Assembly: GCA_031253625.1 (NCBI GenBank)
Contig: JAIRVZ010000132.1
Span: forward strand, 1-64,000
Direction: 5' to 3'
DNA from: Dysgonamonadaceae bacterium
Lineage (GTDB): Bacteria; Bacteroidota; Bacteroidia; Bacteroidales; Azobacteroidaceae
Length of the DNA stretch: 64,000 bases
Made by a program: the position numbers and the translations under genes. Positions 50,017 through 59,847 of the stretch are shown here, in pieces. Positions within the stretch are counted from its first letter, which is position 1, and every line of letters starts with the position of its first letter. Below the pieces are notes generated by a model. The model ran no database searches. It had not been told where the DNA came from and was given only the letters and a program-made list of their open reading frames with translations.

Positions 50017-52275
50017 CTACAATCGAACTTTAAATGTTTCTGTTCCGACTTTAACGAAATAGATTCCGGAAGGCAAATTTCGTCGAGAAATGGCCATATT
50101 CTCCGGCATCAAACGAGAAAAAATCACTTGTCCGAGTGTATTTACTAATAAAACGGGTTGATCTGTTTCATTCGAGTGAATATAAATATATGCTTCATCA
50201 ACGGAAACCCAACTTTTTCGATCAACAGTTACAGAAGGAATCGCCGTTCTACTTCCTGTAACAACCGCTATTTCGTTCGACACTTTAGAGTGACTTTCTC
50301 CATTGAATGCCCTCACGGAGTAATAATATTCCGATTCTGCCTCCAAATCATTTACCGAATAAAACAACTCCTCTCCTACTTCGTAGAGCTCAAAATCTTG
50401 CACATATTCAATAGAAGGATAAGTTCCATATTGCAACACAATATCATCGATTGCAGTATAACCTGAAGTGCGGGTGTGAAGAATTTTAATCGCCGTACAA
50501 GATTCCGGAATATCAGATGTCGTGAAGGTTGTTCCTCCCACTGAATTGCTTATCGGTTTAATTCGTTGCAATTCCACCCATTTTTGATCTATATACCCAA
50601 AGATTGTCAAAGCATTATTGGCGCTTGCAGAAATTCCACGATACCAAAAACTCAACGACTTCACAGCTTTTTCGTAATCGGGCGATTGAACATATTCATC
50701 ATTTCCAAGTCGCAAAGAAGGTGCAGCTTTTCCGTATTGATCCGGCTGTGTATAAAAAATAATACTGTTTTTCGTCCAACCGGTCGACATTTTGCGGTCG
50801 GTAAAATCAACAGCGTCTTCAAAATCTGTGGCTTCCAATTTCTGATAAACATTCAGTTCATACGATAATGCCTCAGGCAATGCCTCCCAATTGGCGACAA
50901 ACGAATCTCCGGAGATGTCTGTTGCCTCAGTCGCTACAGGGTAAAGACATTCAAAAGTCGGTGGCAAAGTAGTTACGCTTATTTCATTCGAGGCCTCGGT
51001 AATCTGATTGCAATCTCTACCTTTTACAGAGTAAAAATATTTGGTATTGTGCGACAAATCGGTAATGGAATACAACAATTTATTGCCTACCTCTCTATCT
51101 TTAAATCCTTCCAAATAAACAGGATTTTCATCAATATCTTTTTGATAAACCGACAAGAAATACTTATCGGCATTTTCTAATGCTTTCCAATTTGCGGTAA
51201 AACCAACCGGAGTTAAATCGCTGGCGTCAATAGCTACCGGAGCCTCAGACAATGTACAATCAGTTGTCAAGTATTCTGCCATCTCCAACATTTGTCTTCT
51301 AACTCCTGTTCCTGTGTCAAATAATGCCCGCATTCGCATTACTTGTCCCACTGTAAACAGATTCATACAATCATCGGATGAATAATCCATGTAGTTCATA
51401 AACATGATGCCCGGATATGAAGGAGAGCAATTGTCTACTTGTGGGAAAGACGGACAATCCGAAGTGTTTGTATATTGATTAGGCGTGTCATCTACGAAAT
51501 CGGTTGCCGAGCAATTGTTTGCATCCCCCCAAATATGCCTTAAATTCAACCAGTGCCCAATTTCGTGAGTAGTTGTTCGCCCTTTGTCGTAAGGAGAAAT
51601 CAGAGCTCCTTCTCTACCCATAAATTTGTAACTTATCACTACCCCATCTGTATTAGGTCTTGTTGACAGATCAGATGGAAATTGCGCATAACCCATCAAA
51701 CCTGAATCAGAAAAATTACACACCCAAATATTTAGGTATCTTTGTGCATTCCAAGCGTCATGGCCACCTTTAGATGTAAATTTTACGTCATCTGTTATAT
51801 ATGAAAAGCCTGTTTTAGTTGTTGATGTCCGGGTAATTCCGGTTGTTACATTTCCATTCGGGTCAATTTTTGCCAACTTAAATTCAAGATTAACATCTCC
51901 GGCAACACCGGCAAAAGCAGCCGGAGTATTTACTCTATCTTCATTTAACCTTTGATAGTCTTCGTTCAGTACCTGAATTTGAGAATATATTTGCGCATCA
52001 CTAATATTTTGTGTGCTACTATTATTAGTATTATACACAATATGTACAACCACAGGAATAATAATTGTAGATTGTTCTATACTACGAAGTGCTGTTCTTT
52101 CTATGTAAGATTGTGTTAGATCTTCCAACTCCATAATTCTTTGATACCTTGCAGGGTCATTTTGTTGGATTTCGGCAATATTCATCACAGAACCACAGTA
52201 CCTTTGTCCATATACATGGGCAACAAAAGTCAACATTAATGCCGACAAAAATATACTTTTAAATTTCGTTTTCAT
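50017..52275 (-). CDS. M43 (pappalysin-type) zinc metalloprotease, T9SS cargo
   Basis: A 752-aa secreted protease. Signal peptide (about 1-23), propeptide-like helical stretch, then a catalytic domain with the zinc site HEIGHWLNLRH (His237, Glu238, His241, His247) and Met-turn MNYMDYSSDDC (about 287-297), as in pappalysins. Two fibronectin type III domains follow (about 345-440 and 442-480 onward), interrupted by a MAM/cleaved-adhesin-like jelly roll (about 480-600). The last about 70 residues (ending GIYFVKVGTETFKVRL) are a T9SS sorting domain. It would degrade proteins outside the cell. It is divergent from the giant cargo gene at 52572. Confidence 0.9.
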   Translation of the reverse strand: MKTKFKSIFLSALMLTFVAHVYGQRYCGSVMNIAEIQQNDPARYQRIMELEDLTQSYIERTALRSIEQSTIIIPVVVHIVYNTNNSSTQNISDAQIYSQIQVLNEDYQRLNEDRVNTPAAFAGVAGDVNLEFKLAKIDPNGNVTTGITRTSTTKTGFSYITDDVKFTSKGGHDAWNAQRYLNIWVCNFSDSGLMGYAQFPSDLSTRPNTDGVVISYKFMGREGALISPYDKGRTTTHEIGHWLNLRHIWGDANNCSATDFVDDTPNQYTNTSDCPSFPQVDNCSPSYPGIMFMNYMDYSSDDCMNLFTVGQVMRMRALFDTGTGVRRQMLEMAEYLTTDCTLSEAPVAIDASDLTPVGFTANWKALENADKYFLSVYQKDIDENPVYLEGFKDREVGNKLLYSITDLSHNTKYFYSVKGRDCNQITEASNEISVTTLPPTFECLYPVATEATDISGDSFVANWEALPEALSYELNVYQKLEATDFEDAVDFTDRKMSTGWTKNSIIFYTQPDQYGKAAPSLRLGNDEYVQSPDYEKAVKSLSFWYRGISASANNALTIFGYIDQKWVELQRIKPISNSVGGTTFTTSDIPESCTAIKILHTRTSGYTAIDDIVLQYGTYPSIEYVQDFELYEVGEELFYSVNDLEAESEYYYSVRAFNGESHSKVSNEIAVVTGSRTAIPSVTVDRKSWVSVDEAYIYIHSNETDQPVLLVNTLGQVIFSRLMPENMAISRRNLPSGIYFVKVGTETFKVRL

Positions 52276-52571
52276 TTGTCATTAATTAAAATAATACAAT
52301 AAGTGGACAAAAAAAAATTGATGCGTATACAATTTATAAATCAATAAATCTATTAAATAACAGACAAAAATAAACATTCTACCCGAACTTTCGGTTAAAA
52401 AGAAATAAAAACAGCAAAAGTATGTTTGTTTTTAAAAAATTACAATATATTTGCAAATTATCTTTAAATGTCGTCTTATTAGAAAATTTACAAGTACCTA
52501 AGTATTAAAAAGTAAAAAACAAGAAAATTTGTAAGAAGAATCTATATTTTATTTTATTTTAAAATTGTTTT
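52276..52571. promoter_or_regulatory. Divergent AT-rich promoter region between two T9SS cargo genes
   Basis: Plus strand: TATATTTG at 52446-52453, with TTTG at 52425-52428 (17-base spacing), about 118 bases before the ATG at 52572. Minus strand: TACTTTTG at 52422-52415 and TATTTTTG at 52382-52375 are candidate -7 boxes for the protease gene. No gene is encoded in the 296 bases. Both leaders would be long and AT-rich. Confidence 0.45.
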
Positions 52572-55500
52572 ATGAAAAAGTGGTTTACATTTCTGTTAGT
52601 GGCAGTCCTTGTTGCCGGTAGTTTTACCGGGCAAGCGCAAGCGCCGAAGGTGAAACAACAGTTGTTTCAAAAAGAATCTGTGAAGTCTGCCAATTCTGAA
52701 AAGAAAGAATCGAAAGACGTAAGTCCTGCGTTACAAACGCGAGTAAATGAGTTGCAAGATAAAGCGACTAAAGAACAGGTAAAAGCTGCTATTAAAGCGA
52801 AAGAAAGTGCAACAGCTCAACAAGTGCAGAAAAATGCTCCGGCCGGTAAGACGGTAGAGGCTGTGCCTTCCCAAATTAAAGTTTTAGAAAGCGGAGTTAA
52901 ACAAAACGAAAATGCTATTTTTGAAGAAGCTCCTCTAAAGACTGCAAATGCGATTTCTGCATCTTCTTGGAAGGAACAGAGAGATCAGTTAAGGGCTGAA
53001 CACAAGACAAGCTTGAAGAACGCCTCTACCGAAGGTCCTTTGAGAGCTCCTATCACAGATCAAATTCTTTTTCAAGGATTTGAAGGAACAACAGGTGTTG
53101 CTCTTCCTGCCAATTGGACTAGTACCGGTACTGTTACCACCGGTATAACTGCTACCACTAACGGTGCCTGGATGACGACAGGAACAACTGTTCGTACAGG
53201 AACCAGAGCTGCCTTGATTAACCTGAATGCTGCAAGTCCTGCTCAGAATTTTGGAGTCCTTTGGTCGCCTGATTTCATACTTGAAGCCGGTAAAACCTAT
53301 GAAGTGGAAATTTGGATTTATTGGGGTCAAGGTACAAGTACTAATATAACTGATGCTCTTGAGGTAGATGTCTATAAAGGTCCCGGTGCAAATGATGATG
53401 AGCACATAGTAAGCGTAGTTAATGCCGGACCATTTACGAATAATGCAACATCTATGCCCCAAGGAAATTGGACACGTTTTTCTGCAACTTTTACGGCTGC
53501 GGGCGGAAATGATTATTACATTGAGATTGTTGCCGGTAACGTTTCTTTTTGGATGGGAGGTGCATCAGGCTATAGAGGTGGTAACCTTAGACTTGATGAC
53601 ATTAAAGTTCAAGAACTCACAAAAAGATCAAACGACTTGAAGCTTAGCTACACGTTTCCTATGACTCAAGTTCCGAAATCTCAAACCATTATGCCACTTG
53701 CGACGACAGTTAGTAACATTGGTGTTAATCCACAATCCAATGTGATCGTTTCGGCTACAAACAATAGTACTGCAATTGGAGAATCTGCAACGGTTACTTC
53801 TTTGGCTGCAGGTGCAACTCAAACTTTTACGATTACGCCAACGGCTAAGTTTGCGGTAGGTGCAAATACCATGGTACTTACTGCATCGCAAACCGAAACG
53901 GACGACGATCCTTCTGACAACGTAGTAACTAATGCCGTTACGGGAACTAACGAGACGTTTGCTGCAGATATTAACGCTGCGGCATGGATTGTTGGTAGTG
54001 CCTCGGCGGTAACTCAAAGAGGTAATATCTTCACGATAACCGAAAACGTTACGCTTAATCAAGTTTCAATGAGATTTAATAATGCTGCGGCTGTGAATTT
54101 CAATATCAACTTGTATAATGTAACCCCGGGAACGCTTACAGTTGGTGCATCGGCTGTATTTTCCAGTCCACAAAGCAGAACAGCATCACAGGCAACAGGA
54201 ACTTGGCATCGCTTTACGGTTCCGGCTACTCCTTTGGCACCGGGAACTTATTACTTGGAAGCACAAGAAGTTAGTACAGCGTCTAACATGAACGCGTTGG
54301 CTCAGGACGCGGGAGCCGGACTTGGTTTTAGTTATTCGAGAAGCGGAACAGCTTTGACTCAATATCCATCGCAGGGTGCTATGCTTATGCGTATGATTGT
54401 CGATTTGCAACCTAATGATTTGCAAATTGTAGCTAATAATCCATTCCTTTATACACAAGTTCCTGCATCGCAATTGGCGGCCGCAACAGTTCCAGCGTCG
54501 TTGGTTGCAACAGCACGAAACGAAGGATTAACACCACAAACCGTAGTTAATTTTTCAGCAACGTTCAATGGTGCTAATTTTGGGCCATCAAATAACATTG
54601 CTTCGATAGCTTCAGGTGCAACATCGGCTAATATGACGATTGCGGTAGCATCAGGTGCTATGACTCTTCCAACTACATCGGGAGTTTATCCTTTGGTTTA
54701 TACGTTATCACAAAACGAAACCCCTCAAGCAGACCCGGCAAAAGGTACGGTTACATTCCCATTTATAGTTGGTGATGTGTTTGCGAAAGATGCTGTTACA
54801 ACAGATTTTAGTGCAGGAGTTGGTTTTACTGACGGAACTGGTTCTGCCGGAAATATCTTCACCATCTCGGAATCAACGTGGATCAAACAAGTCCAAGTTG
54901 CATTTGCAAACGGTTCGCCTATGAATTTTACTGTATCTCTTTACAGAGCAACCAGTGCTACAGCCATTAATGCTGCATATCTTTTCCAAGTTCCTGTTAC
55001 TCGTACTACAATTGGTTGGAATACCTTTAATGTACCGGAAACAGAATTACTTCCGGGCAACTATTATTTGTGTATAGACCAAATTGAAACTAATAATATG
55101 TCGCTTTGTTATGACCCAACAGCGAGAAACAGCACCAGACTGCTAACCAAAAGTTTAACAGGTACTTCTTTGTCATCGCAAACCAGCTTTGGTGCAGGTG
55201 CTGTTCGTATGGTTCTTGGCGATCAGACAATCGACGAATGCGCTGTTACGGAATTCCCTTATACCGAAGGATTTGAAGATGACGATACTGTGCTTTGCTG
55301 GAATGTTTTCGATGTTGATGGCGATGACGAAAGTTGGGAACTTACAACTGCTCGCTCTCATAGTGGTGATCGTTCAATGTTCCATCCCGATACTTACGGT
55401 GAACAAGATGGTTGGTTGGTTTCTCCGAAAATCTCCATTCCTGCTACCGACACGTATCTCCTAACATTCTGGTCTTATAATGTTTATCCCGCTTATTATG

Positions 55501-58316
55501 GGAAAAACAGTGTATTGATTTCTACAGGAAGCAATGATCCTGCAAGTGGTGATTTTATAGAAGTATGGTCACCGACATCAGTTTCCGATTCATGGGTAGA
55601 ATCTGAAGTCGATTTGACTTCTTACGCAGGTGAAGATATTTATATCGCTTTCCGTTACGAAGGAGATTGGTCACATGCTTGGTATATGGATGATGTAAAA
55701 ATCAAATCTTTTGTAGCTGCTGTCGATTTGTCGATTTCAGAAGTTATTTTGCCTACTGCCAGTTGTAGCTTATCCGACAGTGAAACAATCGGTTTTGTTG
55801 TTACCAACAACGGATTCCTTGCATCTTCGGGCTATACTATTAATTATACAATAGCAGGTGTAAGCGGTTCTGAAACGTTTGGAGGAGTTGGTGTTAAATC
55901 AAGTGTTACGGTTTACCTTGCGCAAACTTTTGATTTCTCTGCTTTCGACACTTATCCGGTTTCAGCTTTCGTAGTAGATGCGGCAGATAATAGTCTTAAA
56001 GCCGATATTATTGGAAGCGTTGACGATCTTCCTCGCGCCGACAACAATGCTACCCAACAAGGATGGCAAGTTAATAGCATAATGGGTGATATCGCTAATG
56101 CTAAATATTTAATAATCGAAACTGATGGCCCGGGCGATAACGTCAATGGCTTTGGTGGAATTCAATTTATTTTCCAAGGCAGCAATGCTGATCCTGCTGT
56201 TAGTGTAGGTTGGACTCAAAAAGCACTTAATGGTGGTTGGACAAGCATCGCTCGTGCTAACGGAAAAACAATAAGCATTGCTATTGATCTTAAGAATGTA
56301 ATGGGTGCTGATTATGATAATTTCATCCAATGTAAAGATTGGGCAAGAATCATACTGGGCTATTATGGTGGAGCTTCAGCATTCGACGGTCTTACAGTAC
56401 AGAAAGCATATCTTACTGATGACTTTGCTATGCCTACAGGTGCAATTAATTTATCAGGCGGGACCAATTGGGGATCCATATTTGTAGGCGCAGTCACTGA
56501 TGCCGGATCTGTTAAAACTTCTGTAACTAACCGTCCTCCGCTACCTATTCCTTTCATCAATCATTTGGAAAGCGAAGCCGACGTTGCTGATTTCTACTTC
56601 AATGGAAATGACTGGGCGTATTTCAATTATCCCGGATTATTTAAGGATTTGACTGCTACTGTAGAAGATTCTCCGTTATTTACTCGTTGTATTGACATGG
56701 CTCCGGGTATTTATAACCTGAATTTTGGATATATGGCAGGTGTAAACTTCTTCGGTTGGTTATTCGTTGATGACTTTGAAGTTCGTTTCGGAAAATCAGG
56801 TACGGATATTTCAACTTGGGAAGTAGTTGCTGAATTCATTGATGAATATACAAACGATGAATATGCTCAATACGAAACTTCTCTTACTGTAAGCGAAGCC
56901 GGTTTATATCAAGTTGCTTTTGTTCCGACTTATTTGTCGCAATTAGCTATCGAAAGCATCGAAATTACCCTTGCTTTAGATCATGATGTAGCTGTAAAAT
57001 CTGTTACTTCTTCATTAGCAGCTTACACTCCGGTTGCTCATGTATCTAATACTGATTTGACAGTTACTGTTAAAAACTTAGGTCAAAACAGCGAAACTTT
57101 CGATGTACAAGTATTGAATGGAACAGAAGTGGTTGGAGAAACTACGGTTACATCATTGAATGTAGGTGCAACTGAAACTATAGTTATTCCTATTACATTG
57201 AGTGGTTTGACTGCAAATCAAGCTGTTGAACTTATAGCTAAGGCAGTTTTGGCAGCAGATGAAAATTTGGCAAACAATGAAGCAACTTACACTATCAACG
57301 TAACTGAATTCACTTTTGCCACAGAAAATTTGGCAATAGCTGAAGACGGTATCGGAGCCGACGGTCCTATCTCTTTCGGAAATGTTTATACATTGAACAA
57401 AGCAGACGTTCTGACTTCAATCTCCGCATTGTTCTATGAAGATACATCAATAGCCGGCGTAACAATCGGACTTGCAGTTTATCCGGTTACTAATACTACT
57501 ACTTATGAAATTGGCAGTGCTGTGTATGAAAGTACAGCTAAAAGAACTAAAGGTGGTTTAGTAACGTTTGAATTGACTACACCGTTGGCATTAGAGGCAG
57601 GTACATATTATTTTGAAATTCAACAATTAGGTGCAACTAATATTGCTTTAGCTTTCGATGGAGACAAAGACGGTATGTTCTTCCTCAACGACGAAGATGG
57701 TACTATTTTTCCTTTCTTGTATTCATATGGCGGATTTGGAAATATTTCTCTCCGTGCTAACGTACAAGGAGATGTTGCTATCGAAGTAGTAGACATCAAT
57801 ATCAATGACGGTGATACAGATGTTGATCCTGAGTTGTCGATTGTAGTTACATTCAATCAAAATATTACCAGCTCTAATTTGAGTAATATTCAATTGACTT
57901 CCGGTGCAACTGTAGTAGCATTGACTCCAAGCATTGCAGATAATGTATTGACAATTGCACACGACAAATTAGAGGCTTTGACAACTTACGATTTGTTAAT
58001 TCCTGCCGGAACTATCGACGGTTTCGATGCTGAAATTGGATTATCTTTCACTACCGGATTAGGAGAAGGACTTGATGCCAACGCATTAAAAGCTGTTTCG
58101 GTTTATCCGAATCCGGCTAAAGGTGTTGCCTATATTTCTTACGTTCCAGCTAACTCTGTTGTGAGAATTCAAGATTTCACAGGAAAAACAATTCAAACTC
58201 TTACTCAATTGAGTGGCAATGACGTGAAAATAGACATACCTTTCGCATCAGGTGTTTATTTCATTCAAGTTGAAAGTAAAGACGCAGTCGATACTTATAG
58301 ACTAATTGTTAAATAA
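52572..58316 (+). CDS. Giant multidomain secreted protein, T9SS cargo
   Basis: A 1914-aa exported protein (signal peptide about 1-24). Approximate order: Lys/Ala/Gln-rich helical region (25-155); MAM/cleaved-adhesin-like jelly roll (158-352); CARDB-like Ig domain (355-460); beta module starting AADINAAAW (461-615); CARDB-like (620-735); a second copy of the beta module starting AKDAVTTDF (735-885); cleaved-adhesin domain starting TEGFEDDDTVLCW (894-1040); CARDB-like (1060-1150); unassigned beta-sandwich (1156-1330) and a further one; CARDB-like; a third copy of the module starting FATENLAI (1579-1715); Big_5 Ig domain with VVTFNQNI (1736-1835); and a T9SS sorting domain from VSVYPNPAKG (about 1844-1914). 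No enzymatic site was seen. It is likely a surface adhesin or binding scaffold. Confidence 0.85.
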   Translation: MKKWFTFLLVAVLVAGSFTGQAQAPKVKQQLFQKESVKSANSEKKESKDVSPALQTRVNELQDKATKEQVKAAIKAKESATAQQVQKNAPAGKTVEAVPSQIKVLESGVKQNENAIFEEAPLKTANAISASSWKEQRDQLRAEHKTSLKNASTEGPLRAPITDQILFQGFEGTTGVALPANWTSTGTVTTGITATTNGAWMTTGTTVRTGTRAALINLNAASPAQNFGVLWSPDFILEAGKTYEVEIWIYWGQGTSTNITDALEVDVYKGPGANDDEHIVSVVNAGPFTNNATSMPQGNWTRFSATFTAAGGNDYYIEIVAGNVSFWMGGASGYRGGNLRLDDIKVQELTKRSNDLKLSYTFPMTQVPKSQTIMPLATTVSNIGVNPQSNVIVSATNNSTAIGESATVTSLAAGATQTFTITPTAKFAVGANTMVLTASQTETDDDPSDNVVTNAVTGTNETFAADINAAAWIVGSASAVTQRGNIFTITENVTLNQVSMRFNNAAAVNFNINLYNVTPGTLTVGASAVFSSPQSRTASQATGTWHRFTVPATPLAPGTYYLEAQEVSTASNMNALAQDAGAGLGFSYSRSGTALTQYPSQGAMLMRMIVDLQPNDLQIVANNPFLYTQVPASQLAAATVPASLVATARNEGLTPQTVVNFSATFNGANFGPSNNIASIASGATSANMTIAVASGAMTLPTTSGVYPLVYTLSQNETPQADPAKGTVTFPFIVGDVFAKDAVTTDFSAGVGFTDGTGSAGNIFTISESTWIKQVQVAFANGSPMNFTVSLYRATSATAINAAYLFQVPVTRTTIGWNTFNVPETELLPGNYYLCIDQIETNNMSLCYDPTARNSTRLLTKSLTGTSLSSQTSFGAGAVRMVLGDQTIDECAVTEFPYTEGFEDDDTVLCWNVFDVDGDDESWELTTARSHSGDRSMFHPDTYGEQDGWLVSPKISIPATDTYLLTFWSYNVYPAYYGKNSVLISTGSNDPASGDFIEVWSPTSVSDSWVESEVDLTSYAGEDIYIAFRYEGDWSHAWYMDDVKIKSFVAAVDLSISEVILPTASCSLSDSETIGFVVTNNGFLASSGYTINYTIAGVSGSETFGGVGVKSSVTVYLAQTFDFSAFDTYPVSAFVVDAADNSLKADIIGSVDDLPRADNNATQQGWQVNSIMGDIANAKYLIIETDGPGDNVNGFGGIQFIFQGSNADPAVSVGWTQKALNGGWTSIARANGKTISIAIDLKNVMGADYDNFIQCKDWARIILGYYGGASAFDGLTVQKAYLTDDFAMPTGAINLSGGTNWGSIFVGAVTDAGSVKTSVTNRPPLPIPFINHLESEADVADFYFNGNDWAYFNYPGLFKDLTATVEDSPLFTRCIDMAPGIYNLNFGYMAGVNFFGWLFVDDFEVRFGKSGTDISTWEVVAEFIDEYTNDEYAQYETSLTVSEAGLYQVAFVPTYLSQLAIESIEITLALDHDVAVKSVTSSLAAYTPVAHVSNTDLTVTVKNLGQNSETFDVQVLNGTEVVGETTVTSLNVGATETIVIPITLSGLTANQAVELIAKAVLAADENLANNEATYTINVTEFTFATENLAIAEDGIGADGPISFGNVYTLNKADVLTSISALFYEDTSIAGVTIGLAVYPVTNTTTYEIGSAVYESTAKRTKGGLVTFELTTPLALEAGTYYFEIQQLGATNIALAFDGDKDGMFFLNDEDGTIFPFLYSYGGFGNISLRANVQGDVAIEVVDININDGDTDVDPELSIVVTFNQNITSSNLSNIQLTSGATVVALTPSIADNVLTIAHDKLEALTTYDLLIPAGTIDGFDAEIGLSFTTGLGEGLDANALKAVSVYPNPAKGVAYISYVPANSVVRIQDFTGKTIQTLTQLSGNDVKIDIPFASGVYFIQVESKDAVDTYRLIVK

Positions 58317-58340
58317 GAGAAGACTTGATCTAAAACGAAG

Positions 58341-58373
58341 AAGAGGTTGCCCAAAAGGCAGCCTCTTTTTTTG
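58341..58373 (+). terminator. Rho-independent terminator after the giant cargo gene
   Basis: aagaggttgcc (58341-58351) and ggcagcctctt (58357-58367) pair over 11 positions with one G-U, around a 5-base loop, and are followed by a run of T. It lies about 25 bases after the stop codon. Confidence 0.85.
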
Positions 58374-58404
58374 TCTTTGCTCTTTTATCTTTTATCCTCT
58401 ATCT

Positions 58405-58436
58405 TTTGTCTTTGTTCTTTGTTCTTCGTAAATTTG
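58405..58436 (+). promoter_or_regulatory. Promoter of proC
   Basis: TTTG (58405-58408), 20 bases, TAAATTTG (58429-58436), then 33 bases to ATG 58470. It excludes the longer in-frame start at 58347, which would begin inside the preceding terminator. Confidence 0.68.
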
Positions 58437-58469
58437 CAGCCACAATATTCAACTAACACGATAAATAAC

Positions 58470-59267
58470 ATGAAAATAGCGATTATTGGTTGTGGAAATA
58501 TGGGCAACGCCATTGTGCAAGGTTTAGTGCGGGGAACCGTTTTTACGCCAAGTGATATAACGGCAATAGATGTGCGCCAAGAACCTTTAGATGCTCTCAA
58601 AGCATTTGCCCCTGAAATTAATACAGCATTAGAAAACTACGATTCACTCCCTAATGCCGACATCGTTATTTTGGCGCTTAAACCATGGTTGATAAAAGAC
58701 ACAATTTGGGATATCAAATTCAAATTGGATTATAGTCGCCAAATATTGGTTTCTATTGCAGCCGGAGTGACCATCGACGAAATGAATGAGTCGTTGAAAA
58801 AAGTGAGCGATCCTTTTGAACATCCTACCCTTTTCCGTGTCATTCCAAACACAGCCATCGCTGTTGGTGAAAGCGTGTCGCTGATTGCATCTAAAAATGC
58901 AACTCCTGAGCAACAAGATTTATTAGTAAAGATTTTTAACGAAATGGGCAAAGCTGTTATTCTCGACGAAAATAAGTTGGCGGATGGCATTGCACTTACT
59001 TCGTGCGGCATCGCTTACTTCTTCCGTCATGTACGTGCAGCCATGCAAGCCGGTGTTGAAATGGGATTCTATCCCAAAGAGGCACAAGATTTAATCGCGC
59101 ATACGATGAAAGGTGCGGCAGAATTGCTACTTCAAACAGGCGCTAATCCCGAAGAAGAGATCGACAAAGTAACGACTCCCGGCGGATTAACTATCAAAGG
59201 ATTAAATGAAATGGAGGCCAACGGTTTTTCCAATGCTGTCATTAAAGGGTTGAAAGCAAGTAAGTAG
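58470..59267 (+). CDS. proC: Pyrroline-5-carboxylate reductase
   Basis: A 265-aa cytoplasmic enzyme reducing pyrroline-5-carboxylate to proline with NAD(P)H. The N-terminal Rossmann motif IGCGNMGNAIVQG (about 6-18) and the C-terminal family signature KVTTPGGLTIKGL (about 232-244) are clear; the latter matches the P5CR consensus. The length is typical. The start at 58470 is set by the promoter at 58405-58436. Confidence 0.94.
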   Translation: MKIAIIGCGNMGNAIVQGLVRGTVFTPSDITAIDVRQEPLDALKAFAPEINTALENYDSLPNADIVILALKPWLIKDTIWDIKFKLDYSRQILVSIAAGVTIDEMNESLKKVSDPFEHPTLFRVIPNTAIAVGESVSLIASKNATPEQQDLLVKIFNEMGKAVILDENKLADGIALTSCGIAYFFRHVRAAMQAGVEMGFYPKEAQDLIAHTMKGAAELLLQTGANPEEEIDKVTTPGGLTIKGLNEMEANGFSNAVIKGLKASK

Positions 59268-59289
59268 GCTTTCTTTTTTCAAATAATAC

Positions 59290-59305
59290 ACTTACCTTTG
59301 TAAGT
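59290..59305 (+). promoter_or_regulatory. Toxin-antitoxin promoter with overlapping operator dyad
   Basis: The -7 box TACCTTTG (59293-59300) lies inside the perfect dyad acttac-cttt-gtaagt (59290-59305). Autoregulation by the antitoxin or the complex would be expected to act through such a site. No -33 box was seen. Confidence 0.5.
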
Positions 59306-59319
59306 ATAAATTTAATCTT

Positions 59320-59517
59320 ATGGATTTACAAAACTTATCAAGATTGGAAAAGATGGAACTTGCACAGACACTTTGGGATGATGTTGCCAAAGAACAAACC
59401 TATTATGGAATAACTAACGAACACAAACTGTTATTAGATAATCGTTTGGAAAAATTAAAAAGCGATAACTGTAAATTAAAAACATGGGAAGAAATTAAAC
59501 AAAAATATAGTTCTTAA
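59320..59517 (+). CDS. Addiction-module antitoxin component
   Basis: A 65-aa protein resembling the putative addiction module component family (TIGR02574 type): an N-terminal helical start SRLEKMELAQTLWDDVAKEQ and a C-terminal helix with LDNRLEKLKSD and TWEEIKQKY. It is expected to bind and neutralise the toxin encoded 3 bases downstream and perhaps to bind the dyad at its promoter. Confidence 0.85.
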   Translation: MDLQNLSRLEKMELAQTLWDDVAKEQTYYGITNEHKLLLDNRLEKLKSDNCKLKTWEEIKQKYSS

Positions 59518-59520
59518 CTT

Positions 59521-59820
59521 ATGAAACATGAGATTTCATTTTTAGAAGACGCAGACCTTGACATCGAAGAAACCTATATTTGGTACGAAACCTTATCTTT
59601 GGGATTAGGGAAACGTTTTTTTGATAATATTCAAAATACTATTGAATATATCATTACTAATCCATATATGTTTCAAGTTGTTTACAAAAGGATTAGAAGA
59701 GCATTAATAAATAAATTCCCTTACGGGGTTTATTATATTGTCGAGAATGAAAAAGTAATAATAATTGGGATATTACATTTCCATCGACATTCAAGTAGTT
59801 GGAAAAAACGAATTTTATAA
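59521..59820 (+). CDS. RelE/ParE-family toxin
   Basis: A 99-aa protein of the RelE/ParE fold: ISFLEDADLDIEETYIWYE at the N terminus, two helices with GLGKRFFDNIQNTIEYI, and a C-terminal strand set with FPYGVYYIVENEKVIIIGILH and HRHSSSWKKR. RelE members cut mRNA at the ribosome and ParE members poison gyrase; the sequence does not decide which. It directly follows the antitoxin gene. Confidence 0.9.
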   Translation: MKHEISFLEDADLDIEETYIWYETLSLGLGKRFFDNIQNTIEYIITNPYMFQVVYKRIRRALINKFPYGVYYIVENEKVIIIGILHFHRHSSSWKKRIL

Positions 59821-59847
59821 TAAAAACACTCGTCATCTTTAACAATT

